Below are positions 43,474-52,564 of a stretch of DNA of 64,000 nt, in pieces (position 1 is the stretch's first letter; each line of letters opens with the position of its first letter). Origin of the DNA: JANOYY01 sp043720395. GTDB taxonomy: Bacteria > Actinomycetota > Acidimicrobiia > Acidimicrobiales > JANYDT01. The position numbers and the translations under genes were made by a program. The stretch spans positions 62,001-126,000 of the forward strand of contig JAYSSR010000102.1 of the NCBI GenBank assembly GCA_043720395.1. Reading direction: 5' to 3'. The notes beneath the pieces are model-generated. The model had not been told where the DNA came from. It made no database searches and saw only the letters and a list, made by a program, of their open reading frames with translations.

Positions 43474-43520
43474 ACGTTGGGACGAATCACCTCGGTGAGC
43501 GACGCGAACTGTCCCAACGT
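43474..43520. repeat. Inverted repeat of the ACGTTGGGA type, second copy
   Basis: ACGTTGGGAC (43474-43483) and GTCCCAACGT (43511-43520) are perfect 10-bp arms around a 27-nt loop. The outer 9 bp of each arm and the CCCAACGTCGGG right edge are shared with 26130-26179. Here it lies between convergent genes and could terminate both. Confidence 0.6.
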
Positions 43521-43578
43521 CGGGGACCGGCCCCGTCAGCTGTTCGAGAACCGCGGAACTACCGCACCCGCCCGCCGA

Positions 43579-44077
43579 TCACATCGGCGCGCGTGCGGGT
43601 CGCTCGGCGATCGCGAGTTGCCGTTCGTAGGCGTCGAGCCAATCGACGTCGCTCGGCACGACAAAGTTAGAACTGCGCGACCCGAAATAGACCTCGGGAT
43701 CATCGACGCCGGGGGGCACGATCGCCTTGTCGCGCCACGCCCGCGCAGCGTCGACGACTCGACGCCTTGTGCGGGCAATCATGCGGTCGCTCGGTGCGAG
43801 GTGCTCATGGGCGAAGTCGGTGATTTGGCCCATCGATTCCGTGATCGCCTGGTCCTGCAGGTGGATGTTCGAGAGGCCTGTGTAGCTGCCGGAGCGCTGC
43901 ACACCGCGATCGATGCGCCAGTCGTTGCTCTCGTTCTCGGCCAGACGCCAGCGACCGAGCCATCAGCTCACCCATGGCTGTACCGGGTCCGACCTGGGTG
44001 AGGTCGCGGTATAACGCCTGCGCCGTGGCACCACGTGCGGCCGTGGATGTTGTGGTTGTTGTCGTTTCGTCAGTCAT
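43579..44077 (-). pseudogene. Rieske aromatic oxygenase with a large internal deletion
   Basis: The first about 40 codons (from ATG 44077) read LTQVGPGTAMGELMAR, the conserved N-terminus of phthalate-4,5-dioxygenase-type oxygenases. The frame then shifts by one, and the sequence continues RWRLAENESNDWRIDRG, SGSYTGLSNIHLQDQAITESMG and PSDRMIARTRRRVVDAAR, which is the C-terminal part of the same family. The Rieske [2Fe-2S] cluster motif and the mononuclear iron ligands (about 270 residues) are absent. The gene is therefore a deletion derivative plus frameshift and cannot make an active oxygenase. It lies 27 nt downstream of the LigB-like dioxygenase gene, its probable former partner. Confidence 0.8.
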
Positions 44078-44104
44078 TGGGTGTCGTCGCTCACTTCAGT
44101 GTCC

Positions 44105-45085
44105 TCATTCCCAGATGCCGAACGCTGCACCGGTTCCGGTGCCGGCCGGCGTGCGGTAGCAGGGGACGTAGTCGACTTCCCTGAACCTCAGGTCGGCGCA
44201 TGCCCCGGCAACGGTGATCCAGTTCTTCGATTCCGACGTGCCGGATTGCAGATGTTCTTCCGGGATCGAGCGGAGAGCGTGGAAATCACCCGCTGCGAGC
44301 GCGTCGAGAAAGAAGCGGTCCCATTCTGGCTGCACGACGAAATGGCTCAATCCGCCGGAAGCGAGGCAACCAACCCGTTTGCCGTTCCCAACGGCTTCGA
44401 CGGCTGCGGCGATTTGAACTCCGAGGTCGTAGCAGCGCGCAGCACGTGGCTGGGTCGGCGGAAAGTAGGTGTTGAGCAGGACGGGGACGATCGGCAGTCC
44501 GCGGCCGAGGAGGCGGCGATGGGGAAACTGCAGGGCATGGCCCTCGGCGCGGGGCTTGGGGAGCCGGGCGGACGACGCGACATCGAATCCATGGTCGAGC
44601 AGGAAGCCGATCACGCCCTCGGCGAGATCGACGTCGACCGGGTAATCGACGTCGTCATCGGGCTCGAAGTAGCCATGGCGCAGTTCGACGATCTCAGGCG
44701 GAGCGCCGTCGTCGGGCTCGACCCGCGTGTTGCGAAGGGTTGCGCCGTGGTACACGACGATCGGGGGGAGGTTGTCGATCCCGAAATGCTCGTCCTGGTC
44801 GTCGCCGACTACCACCATCACGTCGAGCCGGGCGTCGACGATGCGGCGGGCGAGCGCATCGAGCGCCGCGTTGGTGCGACAGAGTTTCGCAATGTAGGCA
44901 TCCTCGTGGAGTTCCGCCTCTACCAAGCTCCGGTTGCGTTGCACGAGCGCGTCGTAGGTCACCGAACGGCCGGCACCGTCGAGAAGGTCGGTTCGTCCGA
45001 CGTCGCGGGCACCCCAGCGGGTCCACGACGGCGCGGACATGGCGAGCATCGGCGTGTGCGAGGTACCAATCCCGAGCGCGATCAA
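44105..45085 (-). CDS. LigB-type (class III) extradiol ring-cleavage dioxygenase
   Basis: A 326-residue enzyme of the protocatechuate 4,5-dioxygenase beta-subunit (LigB) superfamily: GIGTSHTPML near the start (iron-ligand His), VVVGDDQDEHF, and a late GGLSHFVVQPEWD with a further His. Class III extradiol enzymes open catechol-type rings with Fe(II). The TTG at 45085 has a perfect GGAGG ribosome site 7 nt upstream, so it is chosen over upstream frames. No LigA-type small subunit is present. Its former neighbour, a Rieske oxygenase, has decayed, so the pathway may be broken. Confidence 0.82.
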   Translation of the reverse strand: MIALGIGTSHTPMLAMSAPSWTRWGARDVGRTDLLDGAGRSVTYDALVQRNRSLVEAELHEDAYIAKLCRTNAALDALARRIVDARLDVMVVVGDDQDEHFGIDNLPPIVVYHGATLRNTRVEPDDGAPPEIVELRHGYFEPDDDVDYPVDVDLAEGVIGFLLDHGFDVASSARLPKPRAEGHALQFPHRRLLGRGLPIVPVLLNTYFPPTQPRAARCYDLGVQIAAAVEAVGNGKRVGCLASGGLSHFVVQPEWDRFFLDALAAGDFHALRSIPEEHLQSGTSESKNWITVAGACADLRFREVDYVPCYRTPAGTGTGAAFGIWE

Positions 45086-45280
45086 TGCGGATCCTCCACG
45101 TCGGGATCTTCCGATCACTGCCACGCCGCCGCAGCATGGCAGTCGCTCCGGCGTGCGGTCAAGCCTGCGGGTCGATGTCACGGGACGCCTCGCCCGGAAT
45201 GCTTTACCTGTGATCGATCGCAGCGCCGTTCGCGATCCGCCGAATCAAGGCTTGGTCGCGCCGTCGCGTAGGGTCGGGAG

Positions 45281-46114
45281 ATGGATCTCGCCACCGTTCA
45301 CGACGCTCACATGGCCATCAACCTTGCCCACCGATTCGTGTACTTCGTGCCGGAAGCGGCGGAGGAATACGCCTCGCTCGGCATCGAAGGTCGCGGTGGC
45401 TACTTCGGTGTGCGAGCAGCCCCGATGGGTCCTGTGCCGGAGGGCGTCGTACTCGCGACGTTCTACAACTTCAGTCCGGCCGCCGTGACCGCCGCAGCCA
45501 TTGACAAGGTGTGGGCGACCGCCTCGCCAGCGGACCTCCAAGCCGCTCGGTTCAGGGTGGTGGACCGTGCGATGAAGCGCGCCGGTGTAGCGATCTCCGA
45601 TGCTGACCTGACGGAGGCCCGCTCCATCCTCGACCCCATCGTCGCGGGACTCGATCTTGCCGGCAAACCGCTCGCAGCGGCGAACGCCGGGGTTGCGCTC
45701 CCGGCCGATGCCCTCACGGCCCTTTGGCAGCAGATCACGGTGGTACGCGAATGGCGCGGAGACGTCCACATTGCACTGCTCATCGCGAACGGCATCGGAC
45801 CCTGTGACTGCATGGTTCTCCAGGCCGCCACCGGACGTTTCCCGCTTCCCCTCGCGAAGGGATCGCGTCAGTGGAGCGAGACGGAATGGGCCGACGCGAT
45901 TGCTCGCCTCAGCGTCCGAGGATGGGCGGACGCTTCCGGAGCACTGACGCCGGAAGGTCACGCCGCCCGTGAAGGACTCGAAGCCGATACCGACCGTCTC
46001 TGCGCACCGATATGGGAGTGCGTGGGAGCCGAGGCAACGGCTCGGCTTGCGACGCTGCTCGCACCAATCGACGCGGCTATGCAAGCCGCCGGGACCTACG
46101 CGGCACTTCGGTAA
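45281..46114 (+). CDS. SCO6745-family protein (paralogue 1)
   Basis: A 277-residue actinobacterial protein of the SCO6745 type. Features are an N-terminal helical domain (HRFVYFVPEAAEEYASLGI, RGGYFGVRAAPMGPV, TFYNFSP), a middle domain (REWRGDVHIALLIANGIGPCDCMVL), and a C-terminal winged-helix-like segment (LSVRGWADASGALTPEGHAARE). A second, divergent member is at 51085-51999. The family's function is unknown; the C-terminus resembles MarR-like DNA-binding domains. A long hairpin (46143-46202) begins 28 nt after the stop. Confidence 0.75.
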   Translation: MDLATVHDAHMAINLAHRFVYFVPEAAEEYASLGIEGRGGYFGVRAAPMGPVPEGVVLATFYNFSPAAVTAAAIDKVWATASPADLQAARFRVVDRAMKRAGVAISDADLTEARSILDPIVAGLDLAGKPLAAANAGVALPADALTALWQQITVVREWRGDVHIALLIANGIGPCDCMVLQAATGRFPLPLAKGSRQWSETEWADAIARLSVRGWADASGALTPEGHAAREGLEADTDRLCAPIWECVGAEATARLATLLAPIDAAMQAAGTYAALR

Positions 46115-46142
46115 CGCTGAACGGGTCGGCCGACGTGCCGAA

Positions 46143-46202
46143 ACCACCCAATAGGACCACCCAATAGCCGTTTCGGCCTATTGGGTGGTTCGATTGGGTG
46201 GT
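46143..46202. repeat. Large hairpin with doubled ACCACCCAAT arms
   Basis: Each arm contains two ACCACCCAAT(AG) units (plus strand 46143-46152 and 46156-46167) pairing with ATTGGGTGGT units at 46178-46189 and 46193-46202, with a TTT tip. Inner stem about 15 bp with one bulge, outer stem 10 bp. It can terminate the SCO6745 gene. The ACCACCCAA motif recurs in the inverted repeat at 57132-57169. The 3' end of the metallophosphoesterase pseudogene breaks off just beside it. Confidence 0.75.
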
Positions 46203-46244
46203 CGTTCGATCGCTTCCGGGCCGAAGCCGAGAGTCCAGCCGGCA

Positions 46245-46993
46245 TGTAATCGGACACGTATGGCGCGCCCTCGACGTTGTGGTACCACTCCGCCACCATC
46301 AGGTCATACTGGGCTCTGCGACTCTGTAGCTGAAGGTGCGCTTCGGCAATGGCCGAGTCGGGGATGCAACCGTGGAACGCGTAGCAATCGTTGTCATGAC
46401 AAGAGTTGAAGCCAGCTCCTGCGATCCGTCCCTCGGCTAGCTCGAAGAGCTGGAAGTACTCGTCATGGCCAATCGTGGTGCGGGAATCGCACACTTTCAT
46501 AAAACTTGGAGACGAACGTCCGATAGAACTGGAATCTCTGGTCGTATCGGTTTCTGTCGGCTATTCGATAGAGCTGGCGCGTTTTCCAGTCCCATCTATA
46601 GTCACGGTTCGGTCCGAAAGACGTTGGATCAAGGCGAATCGCGGTGTCGTTGACGCTGCTCATAGACGTGGCGGCTTGGCCACGCCACATCGTGATTTCC
46701 CGGAACCAGTACGACCCTAGACCGATCGCCACCGAGGAACTTGTCCGTCAGCATGACCAAGAACCTATGACATGTGTCGTATTGGCCCGTGAGTTCCGCC
46801 TCCCACTCCGAAGTATCTACTCCGACTCCCTGAATCAAATCTCCGCTGACGACGATGGCATCCGGTGGTCGAATTTGGGGCACTTCCAACGCGTACCGAT
46901 CTCGATCCGCCACGAGCGACGACACCAGCACGGGTTGTCAATAGGGTCGGTGCCAGACCGGTGCAGGTCCGAGATGTGGAGTATTGAGTACAC
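46245..46993 (-). pseudogene. Metallophosphoesterase, frameshifted and 3'-truncated
   Basis: Reading downstream from a GTG at 46993: YSILHISDLHRSGTD (metal motif DxH) is followed by a 1-nt deletion near 46934. The next frame gives DAIVVSGDLIQG and VVLVPGNHDVAW (GDxx, GNHD). After a 1-nt insertion near 46690 comes DYRWDWKTRQLYRI. After a further shift near 46500 comes GFNSCHDNDCYAFHGCIP and VAEWYHNVEGAPYVSDYM, matching the family's late motifs. The final GHxH segment is absent; the match stops near 46245, next to the ACCACCCAAT hairpin. Three frame changes and the lost C-terminus make it nonfunctional. Confidence 0.8.
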
Positions 46994-47039
46994 GCGTCTC
47001 GATGGAGTTGCTAGGTGGGTGCTGAAGTATTCGCGATTT

Positions 47040-47621
47040 TGGTTGGGTTCTGTGAGCCAATCGGTGAGCGAGCACCCGGTAGAGGCCGGCCACGGGGCCC
47101 TCACGGTGTTGGGCAGGATGTGGGGCAGATCGGTTGTTGGCTCGCGAGCTACGCCCGAGCCGATGTTGCAGATGCGTCCCCGTCCGGCGGCGCGCATGTC
47201 GGGCGGACAGGATCTGGCGAGTGCCCATGCCGAGACGAACAGACTGGTGAACTCGCGTCGATCCTCCTGCGGTGCCAAGGTGGCGAACGTGCCGGCACCG
47301 GGTCCGTCTCCTTCCTTTCCCGCATCGATGACGTGGCCGATCACGTTGCTGACAGCGATGCCAACCGGGCCCGAAACACCGGCGGGCAATGCCGACGACG
47401 CGTTCGACATCTACCGGGTTCGTCATGTCTGCGGCGACCGCTTCGACGTTGCCCGGCGCGATCGCGTCGAGAACACCGGCTGCTTCGTCCAGGTGCTCCT
47501 GGGTGCGCGCCGCGATTACGACTCGCACGCCCTCCCCGACAAATACCTCGGCGATAGAGCGGCCGATACCCCGGCTGCCTCCCGACACAATCGCGACCTT
47601 GCCCTCGATTTCGTACTCCAT
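47040..47621 (-). pseudogene. Short-chain dehydrogenase/reductase, frameshifted
   Basis: From ATG 47621 the sequence EGKVAIVSGGSRGIGRSIAE (cofactor-binding TGxxxGIG variant) to VAADMTNPVDVERV is normal. Near 47375 the frame changes, and the remainder reads VSNVIGHVIDAGKEGDGPGA, FVSAWALARS, RGRICNIGSGVAREPT and LPHILPNTVRA in another frame. After that only a short GLYRVLA stretch in the first frame remains. The sequence resembles the intact SDR at 63123-63920 (KEPQNNPPHTVANATR in the same position). It overlaps the stop of the upstream SDR remnant (TGATG). Confidence 0.78.
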
Positions 47622-47930
47622 CAGAACATCGCCGATCCGACGCCGCCGTCGACTGTGAGCGTCACTCCGGTGAGATAGCCCGCTCCTTCGGAACAGAGAA
47701 ACGCAACCGCTGCGGCAACATCACGGTCATCTACGCTGCGCCGCGCAGCACAATGCCATCCGGTACGTGGCGATGGTGTCGACGACACCATCCCAGCGCG
47801 CGTACAAATCGTCGAGGGTGACGTCGGCCAGGACGTTCGACCCGGGATGCACTGTCCCGGAAGCGACGACGATGTCCGCCCGAGCTGCGTCTTCAGTAGT
47901 TACGAGCTGAACGCACGGTCTGCTTCGTCG
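47621..47930 (-). pseudogene. Second SDR remnant with middle deleted
   Basis: The upstream part reads ADIVVASGTVHPGS and LADVTLDDLYARWDGVVDTI, an SDR mid-region. The following part, in a shifted frame, reads DDRDVAAAVAFLCSEGAGYLTGVTLTVDGGVGSAMF and a stop, the SDR C-terminus. The N-terminal cofactor motif and the catalytic Ser-Tyr-Lys section are missing. It once preceded the other SDR in an operon. Confidence 0.65.
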
Positions 47931-47942
47931 GTCCGCCGACGC

Positions 47943-48821
47943 TCACGCCGTGCGACCGAGCAGGCGGGCGACGCGCTCCTCGGTCGGCGGGTGGGTCATG
48001 AAGAGTCGGGAGAACTGGACGTTGCGGCCGGTGAGCGGGTTCACGATGTACGCGGAGGCCTGCGCCGGGTTGATGTGCATCGGGACCCGTTTGGCCTGGG
48101 CCTCGATCTTGCTGAGGGCCCGAGCGAGCGACGTCGGATCGCCGGCGATCGCTGCACCGACACGATCGGCCTCGAACTCTCGCGAACGGCTGAGCGCCGC
48201 CTGGATCAGCCCGGCCGCCACGGGGGCGAGCAGCATCATCAGGATCATGACGATCGGGTTGGTGCCCTCATCGTCCTCCGAGCGTCCGAACAAGTTGGCG
48301 AACATCGCCATCTGCGCGATGTAGGTGATGCCCGTCGCGATCGCCGCTGCAATCGAGCCGATCAGAATGTCCTTGTTGCGGATGTGGCCGAGCTCATGGG
48401 CGACGACACCGCCAACCTCGTCGCGGTCCAGAACCTCGAGCAGGCCAGCGGTCACGCAGACGACGGCGTGCTTCTCGTTTCGACCTGTCGCGAATGCGTT
48501 CGGCTGCATGCTGGGCGAGATATAGAGACGTGGAACGGGCAGGCCAGCGCGCTCTGACATGTGGGCGAGATCGGACTGCAGCCACAGGAGTTGCCCCTCA
48601 CCGATCGGCTGCGCGCCAGCAGCTCGTACGGCCAGCTTGTCGCTGAACCAGTACGAGCCGCCGACCATGGCAAGACCGAGGATGACGCCGATCGACGCGC
48701 CGCCCCGACCGCCGAATGCGGAACCGGCAACGACGAGCGCGCCGCCGAGTGTGGCGAGCAGGACGGCTGTCTTGGCGTTGTTCTTGTTGAACGCCGAGGT
48801 AGGGGAGAGACCAGCAATCAC
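47943..48821 (-). CDS. htpX: HtpX-family membrane zinc metalloprotease
   Basis: A 292-residue M48 protease. N-terminal TM pair (about 18-58), active site HELGH (H142, E143, H146) with the third ligand in SREFEADRVGA, and another TM pair after the active site (IGSIAAAIATGITYIAQMAMF, NPIVMILMMLLAPVAAGLIQ). It degrades damaged membrane proteins under envelope stress. The GTG at 48821 has AAAGGT upstream. Length and layout are normal. Confidence 0.93.
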   Translation of the reverse strand: MIAGLSPTSAFNKNNAKTAVLLATLGGALVVAGSAFGGRGGASIGVILGLAMVGGSYWFSDKLAVRAAGAQPIGEGQLLWLQSDLAHMSERAGLPVPRLYISPSMQPNAFATGRNEKHAVVCVTAGLLEVLDRDEVGGVVAHELGHIRNKDILIGSIAAAIATGITYIAQMAMFANLFGRSEDDEGTNPIVMILMMLLAPVAAGLIQAALSRSREFEADRVGAAIAGDPTSLARALSKIEAQAKRVPMHINPAQASAYIVNPLTGRNVQFSRLFMTHPPTEERVARLLGRTA

Positions 48822-49103
48822 GTGACGTGACCTTTCGACAGGGAACCGATGTTGGTTGGTGCCGAAGGTCTTTCCGCCCGGCACCTCGCGGCGACGGACT
48901 GGCTGCACCGGGATCCGACCTGGCCGGTCGGCACCGTGATGACGGTGAGCCTCGGGGGATACTCCCCTTCGTTGGTCATATCAACCCTACGCTGCGATCC
49001 TGCATTCCGGCAACGACCCGACCTCGACCGAAACCTGAACCGCGAAAGGTGACTCCACGGTTCTTGAATGGCTTCGGCGCGGAGATCAAGCGAAGCGGGA
49101 CGA

Positions 49104-50771
49104 TCAGAACGGCGACCCGCAAGGGGTCGGCTGCAGGAAGATGGCATTGTTGTTGGACCTGTCGAGTACGTCCTTCAACGCATCCTGTGATGCACGGTTC
49201 GGATCACCGGACGGCGTCAGCCCGTCGGCGGTGAGAGCGGCCTCGGCGGCGGCAATGACCGACGCGACCGTGCGGAACAGTGTCCCGTCCCACACGTTCG
49301 CAGCGGGGCTGACGAGGCCGTGCAGGACGTTCAGCTGCATCGCAGCAAGCTGCGCCGACGCCATGTTCGCCATGTTCGTGGCCGTCGCATTCTTCAGGAA
49401 TGAGGCGACTTGCGCGGCGTTGGCGGGATCGAACGCTTGACCGTTCGCGCCGACGAGGTGAAGAGCGCGTAGTGCGTCGAGGTCGGCGGCGGTGATAAGG
49501 CCCTTGCCGCTATTGCTCCAATACCCCTTCGAGCGTGCGCCACCGGCACCGATGCATACGTTGCCGAAGGACACCGCCGATTGACCGGGGAGCGTCACGG
49601 ACTGCGATGTCGGCGTCGTCGCGACCCAGCCGGCTGCCGAAGCTTCGGTCACCAAGTACACACCCGGTGCGAGACTGATTGGGTTAACCGCGGGAATGTT
49701 GTACGACGTCGCCCCGATCGTGACCCGCCACGGAATCGTGACCTCCCCTGCGTCCTGGGTGCCGTTGACGTTGGCGTCGTAGAACTTGGTCACTCGCAGC
49801 TCGACTGCCTTGCGCTCGTTGCGGAAGGTAACGGTCTGTGCCGTCGCACCGATCGTCACGCGGCCATCCGCCGGGGTCACGAACGTGTTGTAGTCCGCGT
49901 CGATGACCTCCGTGACCGTGCACACCGAATCGGTTGGTATGTCGGGCACAACCACCGGGGACGCGGTCCCGTTGCTGGTCGTGATGGGGACCGTCCCCGA
50001 CGACGTGACGGCACCGAGGACGCAGCTCCAGTTGAACGAGAACGTACCGTCACCTCCGACGGTTGTCTTCGCGATCGCGAACGAGCCCTTGCGTCGGGTG
50101 TTCGTGATGATCACGGTGACCGTGGCCGGTCCGAGGTTGACGGTCTGTGCCGGGTCATACGTCGGGGTGTAGCCCGGCGGCGTGCCCTCCGCAACCGTGC
50201 GCTCGGTCACCGTGCACACTGCCTCGGCGGGTAACGCAGCGGTCGTCTGCGTCGCGGCACCAGTGAACGTGAACGTGCCGTTGAAGAGGAGACCACCCGC
50301 CGTGGAGCAACTCCAGTCGATGAGGAATTCTTCGCCCGCGAGAGGACCGCCGCTTGGGAACAATTTCGCAACCCGAAGCTGGGACCGCTTCCGTGTGTTC
50401 ACGATCGTGGCCTCCAAGTCCCCCCCGTTGTAGTTGAGGGACTGCGCCGGATCGTACGTCGTTGTGTACAAGTTCGAAACGGCCTCGTTCAGCTGGCAGC
50501 TTCCGGAGGCAGGAATATCGAGGACGGCCGGGCTCGCCACCGAGAACGTCGTGTCGACAACGACGTGGCAGTCGAAGTTCAGCGCGAACGTGGTCGGGTC
50601 TCCGGCGAAGAAGCCGACCGTTTGTTTGTGCACGGTAAGCGTGCCGACGATTGGAGCTGGGGTGTCCGCCTGGCTGACCGTGGAGGAGACAAAGCCGCCG
50701 GAACCTCCGAGGAGAATGACAGCGAGCACGGATCGTCGGATGCGCGCAAAGGTAGGGGAGCTGAACTTCAT
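49104..50771 (-). CDS. Secreted multi-domain surface protein (DUF5979-type repeats, SdrD-B-like)
   Basis: A 555-residue exported protein. Signal peptide RSVLAVILLGGSGGFVSSTVSQA. Three beta-sandwich repeats of about 95 residues each follow, with recurring C...CxVTE-type pairs and TITNTR-like ends (VNTRKRSQLRVAK, ITNTRRKGSFAIAK, FRNERKAVELRVTK). Next is an SdrD-B/Cna-like segment (FYDANVNGTQDAGE...PGVYLVTEA), and a C-terminal domain SKGYWSNSGKGLI...NMANMASAQLAAMQLNVL seen in other actinobacterial surface proteins. No LPxTG motif. The ATG at 50771 has GGAGG. Adhesive or structural role inferred. Confidence 0.8.
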   Translation of the reverse strand: MKFSSPTFARIRRSVLAVILLGGSGGFVSSTVSQADTPAPIVGTLTVHKQTVGFFAGDPTTFALNFDCHVVVDTTFSVASPAVLDIPASGSCQLNEAVSNLYTTTYDPAQSLNYNGGDLEATIVNTRKRSQLRVAKLFPSGGPLAGEEFLIDWSCSTAGGLLFNGTFTFTGAATQTTAALPAEAVCTVTERTVAEGTPPGYTPTYDPAQTVNLGPATVTVIITNTRRKGSFAIAKTTVGGDGTFSFNWSCVLGAVTSSGTVPITTSNGTASPVVVPDIPTDSVCTVTEVIDADYNTFVTPADGRVTIGATAQTVTFRNERKAVELRVTKFYDANVNGTQDAGEVTIPWRVTIGATSYNIPAVNPISLAPGVYLVTEASAAGWVATTPTSQSVTLPGQSAVSFGNVCIGAGGARSKGYWSNSGKGLITAADLDALRALHLVGANGQAFDPANAAQVASFLKNATATNMANMASAQLAAMQLNVLHGLVSPAANVWDGTLFRTVASVIAAAEAALTADGLTPSGDPNRASQDALKDVLDRSNNNAIFLQPTPCGSPF

Positions 50772-51084
50772 GACAAGACCTCCGTATGGTCGGTGCTGGT
50801 GGTGCGCCGCCACCGGGGCTTGTTAGGTGTGTGCGATGTCGGCGTCATCAGGCCTGAGCATGACGAAGCGGTCCCCGAATTGACCCCGTGCGCGCACGGA
50901 ATTCAGAGCGAATCTTGCGGCGTCACGATCCGGTCGCCCGCTTGTCCAACGTGAAGGCCATCGGTGGATCGGTCTTCCGCATCTTCATGTGCCACGCATG
51001 ATCGCCCGGGAATGAGCCGAGCGCGGTTGTGGCAGCTGCGCATCGGGTTGCTATTCCCGCCCGCCAATCGGTCAGTATGCGTCG
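50772..51084. other. 313-bp intergenic region, nothing recognised
   Basis: Divergent spacer between the surface protein and the second SCO6745-type gene. No palindrome, promoter match or gene of confidence was found. A short minus-strand stretch near 50930-51010 (AWHMKMRKTDPPMAFTL) looks faintly protein-like but cannot be assigned. Confidence 0.4.
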
Positions 51085-51999
51085 GTGGACTACGACGCGA
51101 TTGCGACCCATTTCCTCACGCCCACCGGCCAGCCGCAGAAGACGCCAGATGTTCCTGCGACGGCGGCTCGGCGTCTGCGTGATTCGCTGGAGGCGACCGC
51201 CACTATCGGCTGGTGGTCGCGGGAAGCGGCCGAAGGATTCACCGCACTCGGTCATGGCTTCTTCGACGGCTACGTATGGGGTCGCGCCGCTGCGCTCGGC
51301 GATGACGTCGCCCCGCCGGTGGTCGTGGCTGCCTTCGGCGCATTCAAGGCTGCCTTGCTCGGACCTGTGTACTACCAAGCCAGGAAGGTCTCGTCACTCG
51401 ATGCAATCCTGAGCGCGCGTAGCCATGGTGCCGAGGAAGGGCTGCGCTCGGCGACGGCGAACATCGATCCCGTGCTGATCGTTCGCCTGGCCGAGCGGCT
51501 GCTCGGCGCGGCGTGCGCGGTCGATGCGGGTTCGCGCCCGTTGTTCGCGGCATTGCAGTCGCTTCCCATACCGACCGATCCGTATGGCCGACTGTGGCGT
51601 GGGGCCGAGCTGTTCCGAGAGCATCGCGGAGACGGACACCTCGCGGCGTGCGCCGTGCACGGGCTCGGCGTCGCGGAGATGAACGTGCTCACAGAAGTCT
51701 GGCTTGGATACCCCGTAGGGGAGTACTCCGCGACGCGAGGCTTCTCATCCGATGACCTCGCAGCCGCAGCCGTCGAGCTTCGTTCCCGCAAATGGCTTGA
51801 CGAAGCCGGCGCGCTGACTGCGGCCGGGCGCAGCGCGCGGGACCAGATCGAATCGCTTACCGACCGGTCGCAGGAACCGCTAGTCGGCAAGCTCGCCGCG
51901 GACATCGAATCGATCGTTCACGACGCTGATCTCGTCACCCGCGCGATTCTCGATCATCGTGCTGCGCCGGCCGACCCTCGGAAGCGCTACGCAGGCTGA
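51085..51999 (+). CDS. SCO6745-family protein (paralogue 2)
   Basis: A 304-residue protein with the same layout as the gene at 45281. N-terminal helical domain (AEGFTALGHGFFDGYVWGRAAALG, APPVVVAAFGAF), middle domain (EHRGDGHLAACAVHGLGVAEMNVL aligning with EWRGDVHIALLIANGIGPCDCMVL), and C-terminal winged-helix-like end (SRKWLDEAGALTAAGRSARD). The family occurs mainly in actinobacteria and its function is unknown. GTG start at 51085. The two copies are clearly diverged. Confidence 0.75.
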   Translation: MDYDAIATHFLTPTGQPQKTPDVPATAARRLRDSLEATATIGWWSREAAEGFTALGHGFFDGYVWGRAAALGDDVAPPVVVAAFGAFKAALLGPVYYQARKVSSLDAILSARSHGAEEGLRSATANIDPVLIVRLAERLLGAACAVDAGSRPLFAALQSLPIPTDPYGRLWRGAELFREHRGDGHLAACAVHGLGVAEMNVLTEVWLGYPVGEYSATRGFSSDDLAAAAVELRSRKWLDEAGALTAAGRSARDQIESLTDRSQEPLVGKLAADIESIVHDADLVTRAILDHRAAPADPRKRYAG

Positions 52000-52239
52000 A
52001 GCGTCAGTGGAAGTGTGTCCAGTCCATAGGTGCACGTCGTGTGTGGCAGCCACTCGCCCGATGGCTACGACGATGTTCCGGTGGATCAACCGCGGCCTGA
52101 TCGACGACCAGGCCAGTTGGCAGGGCCTTCCCTTTCTCTCCCAAGGACCCGGTCATTGCGTACGGGCCGAAGACGTGGCTGCGCCTAGCGGGTTCTCTGA
52201 TCGCAATGGTACGCGTGCCCACTATTCGTGTCTGGCGAG

Positions 52240-52564
52240 CGTTTCGCATCTGAAGGGCACGATGTACGTCATGGTGGCCGCGTCCGACGACAACGGGGCG
52301 ACGTGGTCCGCGCCAGTGATCGCGACGACGAAGACGAGTGCCGCCGACTTCAACGACAAGAACTGGATCGCTGTCGACAACTCAGCGACGAGTCCATACT
52401 TCGGACGTGTCCATCTGAGATGGACGGAGTTCCGATCCGAAAGTAGCCGCATCTCGACGGACAGCCGCAACGGGGTCGGCTGCGCGGACCTCGACGCGTA
52501 CCAGAAGTACCTCCGCGACAACCGTCTCGCGGTGCACGGTGACATGGCGGGTCGGCTCAGTTGA
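52240..52564 (+). pseudogene. BNR/sialidase-like protein fragment
   Basis: In one plus-strand frame 52262-52440 encodes VMVAASDDNGATWSAPVIAT, a typical BNR (Asp-box SxDxGxTW) repeat, followed by FNDKNWIAVDNS and FGRVHLRWTEF as in secreted exo-sialidase-like proteins. Neither a start, a signal peptide nor further repeats are present. The downstream 40 residues (LDAYQKYLRDNRLAVHGDM) do not fit the family and may be from a different gene. Best read as debris between 52.0 and 52.7 kb. Confidence 0.55.

Noticed and set aside
47015..47678. Plus-strand frames across the SDR remnants
   Set aside because: They are antisense to recognisable SDR and metallophosphoesterase motifs.
50923..51012. Possible gene fragment on the minus strand (AWHMKMRKTDPPMAFTL)
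   Set aside because: Too short and not assignable to any family.
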